Assembly: GCA_002803225.1 (NCBI GenBank)
Contig: NXFV01001986.1
Span: 1 to 64,000, forward strand
DNA length: 64,000 nt
Reading direction: 5' to 3'
Origin: Gamarada debralockiae
Taxonomy: Eukaryota > Ascomycota > Leotiomycetes > Helotiales > Hyphodiscaceae
Shown here: positions 1 to 10,469 of the stretch, in pieces
How the letters are laid out: each line of letters begins with the position of its first letter
How positions within the stretch are numbered: position 1 is the first letter of the stretch
Made by a program: the position numbers and the translations under genes
Notes under the pieces: model-generated
The model's input: the letters and a program-made list of their open reading frames with translations, nothing else
The model's database searches: none
What the model was told of the DNA's origin: nothing

Positions 1-1374
1 GGATTAGTGATTTAGAGCCTGTATTTACAGGGACCTAGACCCTATAATTATAGTGACTGACAGCCTAAAACTAGAATTTAATGAACATTCGATTGATTAC
101 TTGATTTTAGGGACTATAACGTCCGAGGACTTGAATTACAGCAGCTGATAGACTATGACCGCCTTAGGTTTTTAAATCTTGGCAACCTTCACATAAGCAT
201 ACCTCCCTTATAAGCATGCGTTTCTGCGCCCCGATCGTATGCTTATAGAGAGGTTGTACTGTAGTTTTATGTAGTTCGATCAGTAATCTTATGCGTGGCT
301 GAGATAGTTAGTAGGTCTTTAGACGGCTAGTCACAGTCGTAATCACGAAAGAAATTCGTACGCTTAATTGTATTATATTAAAGACGGTTTGTAGGCATAT
401 TGGGAGCCTTGGCACGGTTTCTGGAGCGTGTCAAAGGAGCCATGTTGTGGTATTCTAAGGAAGTATTGATTTCGTCGTTGTTTTGACGATCCGGCTAATC
501 CCCGGCCGGAAACGAATTCTCTCAACCCCGTAAATGATCGGTTGGAAGGGGCAGTATTGGTTGTGCGGCGCAGGTGCATAGGGAAAATATGAGACGAAGT
601 AGACCATATAGGCTAGTTGCTCAATGTCGAAGACCGAGTACGAAGGCTCCCGGATCGGTGCGTGTTGGACATGAATACTATATCAATTAGCTATATAGTA
701 AGGGCAGCGCGGAGTCCAGGAACTGTACATATTGCAAAGAAGATCAGGAGACATAGCATAGGAGTTGAGCTATATAACGAGACGATGAGGAGCTCTATAG
801 CTTGCCTGTCCGAAGACTTTCTAATACGGCTTTTTTTATTGTCAGTGTATTTTATGTATGGTTTAAGATGATCATGACATTCATGGGCTGAACATGAAAT
901 GTTCTCTACCCCACTCTCGAGGTAAAGGCCTCGATTGCATAAAAACGCTCAGGTTAAAAGTGTAGAGCCGATAATAGACTTAAAACAGTAACTCTTCTGC
1001 TACCAATCTATTAGAATAATTGATGATCTAACGCGCGGTCTGCTTTCATAAGCAAAGCGTATCTTAAAAGCAATTCCGGCAAGCGATTGGCTGTGCTACA
1101 ATAGGCCATACTGTCACAATTGTAATATATCAGGTCGAACATCACGAAACCTCAAAAATGCAACACTACAAAAAATCATAGAATCTAATCTACTTATAAC
1201 TCAACTACTATAAGTGTAGTTAGGTTAAAGTCTAGCTAAGTTAGTAGTAGTATTAACTTCTTAGCTAGTTCCTAAGGCTAAAGTAAATATAGTAGTATTA
1301 ATGCTGTGACGGCTCTGGCCCTCAAGTAATTTAAGCGAAGGTTCTTACAATTGTAAAGACCACGTGACTCTGTA
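1..1374. other. gene-poor, AT-biased stretch
   Basis: I see no convincing gene here. Short ORFs occur on both strands, but none has a recognisable motif or consistent coding character. The stretch around 1180-1300 is rich in TA, TAG and CTA steps, as expected for old repeat DNA worn down by C-to-T mutation. It may be a degraded transposon, but no transposase or terminal repeat could be read. Confidence 0.5.
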
Positions 1375-1560
1375 GAGCGGCAGGTTGAAATGGTAAGTTG
1401 ACAGGGTAGGTTGGAGGGGAGGTTGAAATGACAGGTTGTAGTGGTGAGGTGCAAGGCAGGTTGAAAGGGCGAGGGGCAGGTTGAAAGGGCGAAGAGGCAG
1501 GTTGAAGTAGCAGATTGCGGTGGTGAAGTGCGACAGCAGGTTGAAGGGGCAGATTATCGT
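1375..1560. repeat. irregular minisatellite built on a caggttga core
   Basis: The core (g)caggttga recurs about eight times with spacers of roughly 6-25 bases, and the G/T-rich bias is all on the plus strand. Units vary in both length and sequence, so this is an old or unstable array. Read on the minus strand it would give repeated Asn-Leu-Pro, but nothing suggests that is translated. A cleaner array with the same core lies at 1726-1795. Confidence 0.7.
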
Positions 1561-1725
1561 CCTGAAGTTGTTGAATCAGACGATATTGTGTGGGCAAAAT
1601 CATGTATGTATTGATATCTAAGGAGGGAAAATCGTGGGGTTGCCAGAACCCGAGATATGTATAAACATACAGTTGCCCCAGAGCATAGATTTCATCTGAC
1701 AGAAGTGTAGGTCGAGTTTGAAATA

Positions 1726-1795
1726 GCAGGTTGATGATGGCAGGTTGATGATGGCAGGTTGATGATGGCAGGTTGATGATGGCAGGTTGATGCTG
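1726..1795. repeat. 14-bp tandem repeat, five units
   Basis: Four identical copies of gcaggttgatgatg are followed by a fifth with one change (gatgctg). The core matches the irregular array at 1375-1560, so both belong to one repeat family. The near-identity of these units implies recent slippage or expansion. Confidence 0.9.
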
Positions 1796-1799
1796 TAAT

Positions 1800-3244
1800 A
1801 GCAGATAGATAATAGCGGCAGGGCCTTAGGGTGGTGGCGGTGGAGGCGGAGGTGCCAGGCTAGGCCCAGGTGCCCGGCCATTATACGCCGCGCCATATGC
1901 TGGCGGAGCAGGCCTTAGGCTAGCCGAGCCCGTTTGCGGTATGCCGGTTAACCCCAATATAAAATAGAGTCGATAGGCCAAATATCAACTATTGCAAGAC
2001 ATTCGGTACAGCCCCGCTCCGAATAACCACCTGAGGGTCAGGCGAGCTTTCGAATTGCACAACTGGGAGCGTTACTGTGGTAGCGTAGGCCACGGTTAAG
2101 GCTGTCGCGGTTGATAGCCAGAGAAACCCCTTGGTTGCCCCTACGCCTTGCACCTCTCCGTGCCGTAGAGGCGTTCCAGGAGTAAGGCTGGGCTCGTAAC
2201 CTTATCTTAAGTAGCGCAAAGGAAGTAACCCCGAGGATAAATAGCACTCCAGCTGCTGCGAGAAGGCCAGGAAAGACTGCAGATTGTATATTCAGCCCGT
2301 ACTAGATTAGACCCTCGGGTGCTTGGAGGGTACTAGCCAGGGTAGCCGAGGAGATACTAATAGTTGAAGAGTAGAGCCAGCCTGGAGTAGAGTTGCTACG
2401 AGCGCACATTATTTGTAGAGGATGTTAGCTAATTTGCTAAGGCCTTTAGGATATTAGACTTACCAAAGTAGTCAAACTGTACATAGGTACTGTTTCTTGT
2501 TGTATTCGTAAGTTCGGCGAGAAATATATTTGGGACTCCTGGAGAAGTTGATATACATCCTGTAAGCACTAGGCCTAGACAGACGCTTATAAGCAATAGA
2601 ACTTAACTAGTCCTAGGTGTATAGTACTTACTATACAAGAGGATGATAAGTAGGGGAAGAAGGTAGATTAATAAACGAGTATTAACACTTCCTAAAGTAT
2701 CTCTTAGCTTACTCCTAAAGGTTAAGATAGACAGGACACGTACGTACGTGATGGATCAAAACCCATTCTGCTAAGTAGCTGCGTAAAGCTCGATACAAGC
2801 CAACCAGGGCGTTGTAAAGGATAATGAGAAGAGATGGTCGTCTGATATAGAGTTGTAGCACGGGCCTATCTTAATATAAAAACAAGCGTATTACAGTCTC
2901 CCCTTTGTAACAGTTGTGCCTGGCACACGTTCTAACCCCGCGAGCCGATCCCGCCAGAGATAGACGCTAACGCCGGACCTGGCATCCAGCAATAGCCGGG
3001 CTAGCCAGACATGTAGAGGCGCTTGCCTGAAACGCCAGCCCCAACTATAGAGGACTCGCGCCATCAAGAAAGGTCCTGTGAGTGCTTTAAGGAGAGGGAT
3101 TGTGCTTGGCTCAAAGGATCTTATTGGTGTCACATCTTCTAGCGCAATCCTTTGCTCAGGGCAAAGGAAACCTTAGGAGGCCGATAGTAGTAATGCCGTC
3201 GAGATAATCAATATTATTAGGTATCCTGATCTATGCGTCTCCTT
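1800..3244. other. gene-poor stretch
   Basis: No gene could be supported. Short ORFs on the minus strand (2038-2247 and 2891-3133) have no motif and no neighbours that make sense. The base composition alternates between GC-rich and TA-rich patches, as in a mosaic of decayed repeats. Confidence 0.45.
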
Positions 3245-3660
3245 GAACACCAGCATTAAGAATCCAGCCGGCGGCGTTTAGCCGCTTGCCCCGGGCGTTC
3301 GCTCGAAGCCCTTAGCACGAGCCCTTAGCCTTGAGGAACAGTGCCGTTAAGATAACCAACACTACCAGGGCTAAGCATCCAACGCGCCTCCTCTCGCACC
3401 AACATTATCCATAGCCTTACAGGGCGTGACAAGTAGTATCACTAGGGCTAGGGGTTCCGCACACCTCCTCCGACACTAATATTGAGAATCCAGTCGCCTG
3501 CCCTGAGCGTTCGCTCGAAGTCCCAGCACGAGCCCTGGCCTTACAGGGTGGTGCCATTAAGAGAATTGACATTACTAGGGCCGTCTGTCCTACGTGGCGC
3601 CTCCTCAAACACCAATATCGGGCCTGGCCTTACGAGTCGACACAGTCGGGGCGCTCGACC
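3245..3660. repeat. diverged direct repeats, about 226-bp spacing
   Basis: The segment starting near 3250 (attaagaatccag, then gcgttcgctcgaag, then gcacgagccct) is repeated from about 3478 (attgagaatccag, then gcgttcgctcgaag, then gcacgagccct). Partial pieces around 3400-3470 repeat the 'gcctcctc...caccaa' and 'ccttacaggg' parts. Most differences between copies are C/T or G/A changes. I could not identify the parent element. Confidence 0.6.
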
Positions 3661-3820
3661 ATATTCGGCCTGATATGATCGCATACGCGGCCCAGTAGCA
3701 TTAGCACCCAGTTCTACTAACTAGTTCTGGCGCATAATTGATACCGTTCGCCACCTAGGGCGAGCGCTTATTTCAACACTAACATGCGGTATACGACTGA
3801 GACCTGGTTTGGTAATGTCT

Positions 3821-4534
3821 TTATACCCTCGCCCCACCATATCTGAGATAGGTACAAATAACTGCCCTCACCTTCTCATCGCCTACCTCATTGACATCTA
3901 CTGTCCCCCCGCGTTGAAGAATGCCGATAATATCATCTACATACATGTCCTTAAAGGGCATCTTTCCCGTATACAGCTCCCAGATGCTCACCCCCAGCCC
4001 GTATAGGTCGTCTTGGATTGTGGGTGGCGGGTACCCCCCGTGTCCCAGGTATTGGGTCCGAATAGGGGATAGGTAATTGGTTGTTGTCATGCCCTCCCAG
4101 CTCCGTGGGTCTTCACTAACTCCTCTGGCCTCTGCAAAATCACAAAGACGGATCTTTCCATCGGAGCAGATTAGCATATTAGCCGGTTTGAGATCCCCGT
4201 GGATAATCCCCTTCTGGTGAAGAGCGAGAACAACAAAGATCATACTGTCCATCACGGCCTTGCGTCGCGTGGGGTCTAGGGTCATAGGGTCCAGGGGTGT
4301 CTCTAGATCCATAATGATCCCGTTCATCAACACTTTGCCCTTATAGTCCCGTAGAAAAGTCCGCCCGTAAGCCTTTACCGAGCAGTCCCCTGCGGCAATC
4401 ATAAACCCATGCTCACGCGGAGTAGCTTTGGCCTTGTACGCCTTCCGACACCCCTTGAATCGATAGATTTCAGCATTCTCCGAGACTGCAAAAGGCGGCT
4501 TTTCACATGGGTTATATGCATCAAGCCAGTACAT
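3821..4534 (-). CDS. orphan protein-kinase-like protein (C-lobe), altered DFG
   Basis: A 237-residue ORF resembles a protein kinase C-lobe. The catalytic loop HGDLKPAN is at residues 112-119, so the usual HRD Arg is Gly. The metal-binding DFG is DFA in DFAEARG at 132-138. A helix-F-like DDLYGLGVSIWEL segment lies near 175-187. The first 80 residues show neither a glycine-rich loop nor a clear VAIK lysine. The ORF opens at ATG 4534 after an in-frame stop upstream and ends in Val after only part of the lobe below helix F. It stands alone in a repeat-rich flank. It could be a pseudokinase, a truncated kinase or one exon of a larger gene. Fungi carry many such orphan kinase-like genes near repeats; an active kinase function is doubtful. 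Confidence 0.65.
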   Translation of the reverse strand: MYWLDAYNPCEKPPFAVSENAEIYRFKGCRKAYKAKATPREHGFMIAAGDCSVKAYGRTFLRDYKGKVLMNGIIMDLETPLDPMTLDPTRRKAVMDSMIFVVLALHQKGIIHGDLKPANMLICSDGKIRLCDFAEARGVSEDPRSWEGMTTTNYLSPIRTQYLGHGGYPPPTIQDDLYGLGVSIWELYTGKMPFKDMYVDDIIGILQRGGTVDVNEVGDEKVRAVICTYLRYGGARV

Positions 4535-5877
4535 ATCGGGTGGTATCGGCGGCCATGGTTCTCTATTCCCTGAAGGCTAGGTTCTAGTTAGCTAGAGAGC
4601 ATCGTAGTCAGGCAGATCACACACCATAGTTGGATCTGAGGCCTTTATAGGAGGGTTGGGGTTTTCCATCGATGCTAAATGTCACAGCGCTATTGTCGCG
4701 ATAAAACAGATCACAGGTCGTATATTATAAAGAAACCTCTATTATTGTAGGACGAGCGAGTTGTCCAATCAAGATAATACTGACTCAGAGTGATTTTGAC
4801 CTAACGAGTAAGGGCTAGCCTACTCGCTTATGTTAGCGCCCTAGGCAGATATTTTAATTCCTCTTTAGTGCATATCAGAGATAACCCTTTTTAAATTCCT
4901 GCGAAATAGGGTCTGTATTAGGTTGCATTGCAATTCCGAGCCGGGTGCGTAAAATAGTGGCGCAAGGAGGTTAGTCTTTGTAGCCAATTATATTATTTAC
5001 CTCCTATGAATACCGAGGAGTTTCAGAGCTCAGGGCCAACAAAATATTCTCTATATATAAATAGGTAGTAAACGCGCGCGTTATAGGGGAACATAATTAG
5101 TTTTTTCCGAGTGCAAGCAACTACTCTAGAGGAGGGGTAGTGCTGAGAGTAATCAAGAATGATAGCAACTTATATAATAATCGTGAGGCCCCTTAGAACT
5201 ACTCTCCTTTTATCTTTCTACTCAGCACCTTTTGTCTTCGGCGATAATAGCAGTAGCAACCTCTTTGAACTCTCTTCAATCTTACACTCTTCCATCTCTT
5301 CTTCATATACGCTCTACGACCCTCAGAAGGGCACATTAGCACTACCACTACTACCACTACTCTATTACAATCGCTGTTATTACGATCGATATCATCACAA
5401 TCATTATTATGTGCGTTGATACATTCAAACCCTATGCGCACTGCAGCGGGCACCAGCTAGCGGCAAACCAGGGGTTAGCAGTCGGCAACAGGAGGAAACA
5501 TTATTTTATAGTACGTGCGGCATGTCAACCTGTACAGGCTGCAGCGCTGGCGGCGCCGGCTAATACGCTTGTAACTTGGTGCGCGCAAGTGACAGCACAT
5601 ACGAACGTTTAGACTACAACTCAAGTCCAATGCCCATCCTGTACAGTTCTGAGCTATACTCTTTGGTATAACTGGTAAATACAAAGAGGTAGGGCTTCTA
5701 ATAGCTCGACCTCCAGAGAATACCACGATGGAGATAGTTCTGTGTCGCCTCGTCGAATTCCGCCACACGATGCAACATTTCTGAGTTCCTTTTAGACGGA
5801 TTTCGAGCCTCCAAATCCAACGAGCACACAAAAGTCCGCTCCCTGTATTTCCTTTCAGATTCGTGACTCTTTCGAGT
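4535..5877. other. no gene recognised
   Basis: Short ORFs overlap on both strands (for example 5475-5831 minus), but none carries a recognisable domain. A trinucleotide-like run of acc/act units lies near 5336-5362. Around 5040-5110 the sequence is AT-rich. Nothing else stands out. Confidence 0.4.
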
Positions 5878-6324
5878 TTATTTTATGCTGTCCCATTTAG
5901 ACTCTACAGCTCGCAGCTCCCTGAGAGATTCCATTCTCTCCAATTCGTCAGGAGACAATTCATCTCGGTAGGTCAATTTCGGCTTCGAAGACGTGGGCAC
6001 GGGATCCGCTATGTTCTTCTGACGAGAGCGGCGGGCCTCTCCCCTATCCGGGTTGTTGCGCTTCTTCTCGTCATCTGACCCGCTCTGGTCATCTTCCCCA
6101 TCTCCGCCCCGTTCTTTGACCATTCTCACCCTTATTCTTGATCTTATATTCGTGGACTTGGAATTCGAAAGAGGAGTTGGAGGTGGATCGGCCTGAACGA
6201 CGGGATCGCGACGTATCACATGCTTTGCAACCTCTTGCACATCTGGAGATGCGGATTGAAGGGGACCATCATCTGCAGGTGATGGAGGAGAGATGTGGCT
6301 TCGCGATAACTTCTCGCATATCAA
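5878..6324 (-). CDS. possible gene fragment, charged low-complexity protein
   Basis: An open frame of about 148 codons gives a hydrophilic protein. It has a proline/serine-rich front, a mixed acidic/basic middle (GDGEDDQSGSDDEKKR) and a Glu/Arg-rich end (SPDELERMESLRELRAVESK). The frame has no ATG at its upstream edge and runs straight into the AT low-complexity block at 6325-6445, so it may be a 3' exon or a gene remnant. I do not recognise the family. The bias towards charged residues and lack of hydrophobic core argue for a disordered region. Confidence 0.3.
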   Translation of the reverse strand: MICEKLSRSHISPPSPADDGPLQSASPDVQEVAKHVIRRDPVVQADPPPTPLSNSKSTNIRSRIRVRMVKERGGDGEDDQSGSDDEKKRNNPDRGEARRSRQKNIADPVPTSSKPKLTYRDELSPDELERMESLRELRAVESKWDSIK

Positions 6325-6445
6325 ACGTGCAGGAAAATAATTTAAAAATTATTATTTATTTATTTTTATTTTTATTTTATTTTATTTAAATTTTTTTTTT
6401 TAAAAAAATATTTATTTTATTTTATTTATTTATTTTTTTGCGGAA
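6325..6445. repeat. A/T low-complexity block (ttattt repeats)
   Basis: About 120 bases are almost entirely A and T, dominated by ttattt and poly-T/poly-A runs. The block separates the charged ORF at 5878-6324 from the gene that starts near 6906. It may be a decayed poly-A tail region of a retroelement or simple slippage DNA. Confidence 0.85.
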
Positions 6446-6905
6446 GAAATCACCGCGGTATCGCAGGATTGGTCGATCGTGGACATCGTGAGAGATCTGC
6501 TGCTGCTACCAGCAGACGAAGGAGGATAGGGGACAATAAAATCTAGGCGCAGTTGCCTAAATACAGGATTTGAAACGGGAGATATATTTCAAAGCGGTGT
6601 ATGGGTGACAACACGATATGGATTGCTTTTGGTTGGGGCTTAGCTAGGCATTTTGGTGAGGCTGACGAGTGAGGTGGAGCTGGTTATACAATTCGGAACA
6701 CTATGTAGAGTTTTAGCCTAACGATAATGAACTCTCGGAAGCCTAGCTATCACCTGAAAATCAATTTGCGGAAACATCCTAATCCTGCATGTGTTGACAA
6801 TTTCCAAGTAGCTTTGGATATCGGGACTCGTGAGTAGCAACATCCTTACAATCTACTGCGGCTCTCGAGTTCTCTTGTACTTTGTCAGTCCCTTGGAACG
6901 CCTAA

Positions 6906-7982
6906 ATGATGCCATCCACGACAGATGGACAGCATCAGAATGGCGTCGCTGACATCAACAAATCCCACTTCTCCCCATCCACTGATCAAGTATCAACATC
7001 AACAAGAAACTCAGCGTCCACGAACGGTATAGATCCCACCAACAAATGATGAAATCGCAAAGAAGCCGTGGAAATATATTGGCTACAAAGACTATGCAGA
7101 GTTCGTGGCTTCTGACAACGATTTCTTCATATTTCGAAAATTCACAACGCTAAATACACGCATTGCATTGATGCTTCAAGATCAATTGTCTGTGTTGGAA
7201 GAGGAGCTGGACGACTTAGACCGACGATTTAGTAGAAAAGATGCAGGTTATATAAACAATGGATCTTTTCGCGATGACAACCATGACCGAATGGAGCTGA
7301 TGGAACGAGTATACGAAAATCTGGCAAAATATAATACGTACGTACCCGAATGGATGCCAAAACGCAGCGAATAACGCCGAGAAGACAGTTTTATGCTTCA
7401 GCTATCACAACTGAAGGGATTTCCCCAAGCATATAAGCCTGGTGTAAAGAGTCTAAGGGTCTGGCATGAGAATCATGGGGGATATGCCATCTCTGCCGAT
7501 GAGCAAAAGTATCTCACCCATGACACCGATCTGTTCTGTGTGGCCCCGAAGGAGAAGGCGCCGCTCAGAAGATTACTTGATCGCTCAAGGACGTTTCGAA
7601 TCCATCGATTCTGGCGGAAGAATGACCCCAGCTTGCCAAGTTACGACGAAGACGTAGCTTTGTCAATCTCAGACAACCGCATCGACAGATTCATCACTTC
7701 TGTTACAATAGGTGTTGGGACAATTATGCTGATGGCACCTATGTGGATACTGGAGGTGATGAGTAATTCCATATATATATATAAGCTTGCTGTCATCATC
7801 CTGGCCATGATCTTGTCGGTAACGGTGGCAAAGCCTTTCGAGACTCTTGCAGCAACAGCAGCGTGAGTACTCTCCCATTTATGAAGAGACCCTGAGATTG
7901 AGCTGGCCATATGCTAATGCAGTGTAGATACTCGGCAGTGCTCATGGTATTTCTACAGCTTAGGAACACGGGTAGCGGGTAG
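6906..7982 (+). CDS. DUF6594 family membrane protein, N-terminus unresolved
   Basis: This is a fungal DUF6594 protein of unknown function. The conserved part begins with KPWKYIGY at 7066 and reads through exons 7063-7337, 7389-7862 and 7928-7982. The 51-nt and 65-nt introns have GTACGT and GTGAGT donors, and joining them restores the frame. Family marks are the LEEELDDLD helix, the PKEKAPLRRLL segment and two or three C-terminal membrane helices (from about 7690), with a typical ATAAYSAVLMVFL end. The N-terminus is a problem. The only good start, ATG 6906 (or 6909), opens a 47-codon Ser/Thr-rich leader in another frame, and joining it to exon 7063 needs either an unseen intron or a 1-base shift. 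The gene may therefore carry a frameshift. Family members probably sit in membranes; no enzyme activity is known. Confidence 0.75.
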
Positions 7983-8865
7983 ATGTGCAAATGCAGCTGG
8001 TGCAGTGTTGACACGCCATGAAGCAAGATTTGTAACTTCGTCAATTCACCAAAGCAAGTAACACAGCTTGAATTGAGGATAGAGAATATACATTATTGCC
8101 TATCTCAAGTTTCATAGCAGCACTTACTGAGATATCATCTCCTGAACACTCCTATGCCTAAAAGAAAATTGAATAAAAGGGCAGATACGGGGGTTTCAAC
8201 GATTAGTAGGCACATCAAAGTGACTTGAAACGGGATAGTACTCAATATACTCGGCATAGTCCAAATCGAGCTGCACAGTGGTAGGGACGTGGCTTTTCAG
8301 TATGGATTCCGACCGCTTATCCACCTAGTACTCGATAATCCTGGAGAGGTAATTTTTCGGAGTTAAGACGTCGATATTGGGATACACGTTGATTAACGAC
8401 GAGTTTGGATTCTTTAATGGAATAATGAAGTCGTTTGTATTTACAACGCTGGCCGCCACAAACTTGGAAAAGGGCAGTCTCGCTATCAGTAAAGTACCTT
8501 AGGTCTTTAGCGAAGATAATATTTGGCGAGCACTTTTTTAACAGGACTTAATGTATTCGTATAGCTACGAACAACTGCTGTAGACAGTTAGAGAGGGAGC
8601 TAGTTAGTAACCATGTTTAAAAACAGAAGTTCGAAACGTTTGGTATATATATTTGAAAGAGAGTTATCAGTCGAACGGTTTACGGTCTGATGTCACGAGC
8701 TCTCATTGAAGAGCTTCGCGATTGCCGTACGCTTTTGATGATTTCCTCCCATTCACGAAGTATTCAAACATCAACTTCACCTTCAGCATTGAAACCTGAC
8801 TACTTAGTAGAAGAGTTCTTCAAAAAAATATTAATCATCCTCATAATTTCAATCTTTCTTCCACA
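7983..8865. other. intergenic, no feature
   Basis: No gene or structured RNA was recognised. The last 250 bases before 8866 are AT-rich and pyrimidine-rich (for example aatctttcttccacaatg), which could be the promoter and leader of the ORF that starts at 8866. Confidence 0.4.
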
Positions 8866-9100
8866 ATGTCTCAATCTGGATCCGAACGCATGCTAGCAGC
8901 AGCAACGACCCAGGCTGGCAGCGTTGGCGTTCGCCGCGGCGGACAGCAGTGCATCCCTGTGGTGAGACTTTTCTTTGACAAAGCCAATGCTGAGCACGGC
9001 TTCTCCGAACAACAAGTGCGAGATCATCTTCACGACATCCACGAAAACCTCTTGTTCCATCAAGATGAGGAACAAAAGCTGTCGCTCAGCTTCCACAACC
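8866..9100 (+). pseudogene. 5' part of a hypothetical gene cut by a Tc1/mariner insertion
   Basis: ATG 8866 opens a frame of about 78 codons that stays open up to the exact boundary of the transposon at 9101. The protein is hydrophilic with no known domain (FFDKANAEHGFSEQQVRDHL, then HDIHENLLFHQDEEQ). Beyond the right end of the element (from 10470) the same frame meets a stop after 8 codons. Another frame stays open for about 20 codons before a possible intron. So the host gene cannot be reconstructed with certainty. It may simply be a short ORF that happened to receive the insertion. Confidence 0.4.
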
Positions 9101-9163
9101 TAAGAGCATGCGCCATTGCTCGTAGTACACCTAAGCGAGCGGCTATCTCCACGTGACTACCCC
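9101..9163 (+). repeat. left terminal inverted repeat with 19-base insertion
   Basis: The outer 31 bases match the right repeat with one change (cgtagtac against cgtcgtac). The inner acgtgactacccc also matches, but the two parts are separated by 19 extra bases that the right end lacks. Confidence 0.85.
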
Positions 9164-9246
9164 TCAATATTTTTTCCACTCTTCACCGCTTCTTTGACTC
9201 CAACCCATTTTTTTCCTTTATAATTATCGTGCAATTAAGACAAGTC

Positions 9247-10329
9247 ATGGAAGACTCAATTATTCTTTCGCCGTCTACAATTAAGGACCACAAGCCTCTT
9301 GAAAATTGGAAAACCCCCGTTCGCGCTACTGTTCGCTCCCTCCGCCGACAAGGCTATAGCTATGGCAAAATTAAAGCTCTTACTAGCTTACAGCGATCTA
9401 CAATCTAGTCCATTGTAAAGGCTAACTCCTCTCGTACGACACGGAAGGGATTAGCTACTAAGAGACCTGCTCTTTCGCAAGCTGATATCAAGCGCATCTT
9501 CCGGTTCGTCTCTAAGTCTTGGACTAATCGTACGAAGTCTTGGGCTCGTATCAAGGCTGAACTCCACCTTGAAGCATCCACGACAACGATTCGCCGGGTA
9601 ATGAAGAAGCATGGATACCGCCGTTGCGTCGCGTGCCGCCGACCTTTCATTTCCAAGAAACAAGCCGCAAAGAGATTAGCGTTTGCGTTGAAATACCGAT
9701 AGTGGGGAACAGCTGATTAGAAGAAGGTATTGTGGAGTGATGAGTCTACATTTGAGATAGGGAAAAGAGGGAGGAAATAAGTTACGCGTTGGCCAAATGA
9801 GAAGAATCACCTAGATTGTATACAATCGGTGTATAGGAGTGGGCGAGTTAGCGTAATGGTATGGGGTGCTATTGGCTGGGATTGGAAGTCTCCACTAGTC
9901 TTCTTAGTAAAGGAGCCTGGGAAGAAGGGGATTTGTAGTACAGTATACTTAAATCAAGTACTTGAGGCTATAGTCTTTCCTTTTTATGACAAGTTGTTAG
10001 AGAAAGAAAAGGGGGAGTTTATTTTTATGGAAGATGGTGCGAAAGTACACAAGGGGAAAGCGAGATTACCCCGTTTAAACTGTGGTATTCGTGGGTTTGA
10101 TTGGCCACCTTCTTCTCTTGACTTAAATCCAATTGAAAAGATTTAGCGGTGGATGAAAAATGAGATTACAAAGTTAGAAACAGTCCTTACTACAATTGAA
10201 GAGTTGAAGGAGGTCTTACAAGAGTTGTGGGATGAAATTGATCCAAAGGATTGGCGATATTTGACGGAAAGACTTACTTGTAAGCTTGAAGATGTAATTG
10301 AGAATAAGGGGATAGCAACTGTACATTAA
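9247..10329 (+). pseudogene. Tc1/mariner transposase with five in-frame stops
   Basis: One continuous frame of 360 codons runs from ATG 9247 to TAA 10327. Stops interrupt it at 9406, 9700, 9718, 9778 and 10144. An N-terminal helix-turn-helix region (RSLRRQGYSYGKIKAL) is followed by the catalytic core. The first Asp is in LWSDEST (near 9736), the second in FMEDGAKVH (near 10030) and the Glu in SLDLNPIE (near 10132). Thirty-three residues lie between the second Asp and the Glu. The frame never shifts, so only point mutations have killed it. Not functional as it stands. Confidence 0.9.
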
Positions 10330-10425
10330 AATACTTTAATTTACAATAAAAAGATCTAAGCTTTACTTATATTATAATTGCAGTGAAGTATAGAGTAGAA
10401 AAACTACGATTTTAGTAGGGTTGGT

Positions 10426-10469
10426 GGGGTAATCACGTGGTGTACGACGAGCAATGGCGCATGCTCTTA
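10426..10469 (-). repeat. right terminal inverted repeat
   Basis: A 44-base repeat is the reverse complement of the left end without its internal insertion, and it finishes in TA next to host sequence that starts cattggctg. Confidence 0.88.

Larger units (their letters stand above)
9101..10469 (+). mobile_element. Tc1/mariner DNA transposon, RIP-mutated, with TIRs
   Basis: This is a complete but dead element of about 1.37 kb with TA at both ends, as expected for a TA target-site duplication. The terminal inverted repeats begin taagagcatgcgccattgct on the left; the right repeat, 10426-10469, is its reverse complement over 44 bases with few mismatches. The left repeat (9101-9163) has 19 extra bases inside it. 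The single transposase frame inside is broken by five stop codons, four TAG and one TAA, all explainable as C-to-T or G-to-A changes. That pattern points to RIP rather than random decay. It lies at the end of the ORF starting at 8866. Confidence 0.92.

Noticed and set aside
1331..1603. Minus-strand ORF with Asn-Leu-Pro repeats
   Set aside because: The frame is only the translation of the minisatellite; no start context or expression signal.
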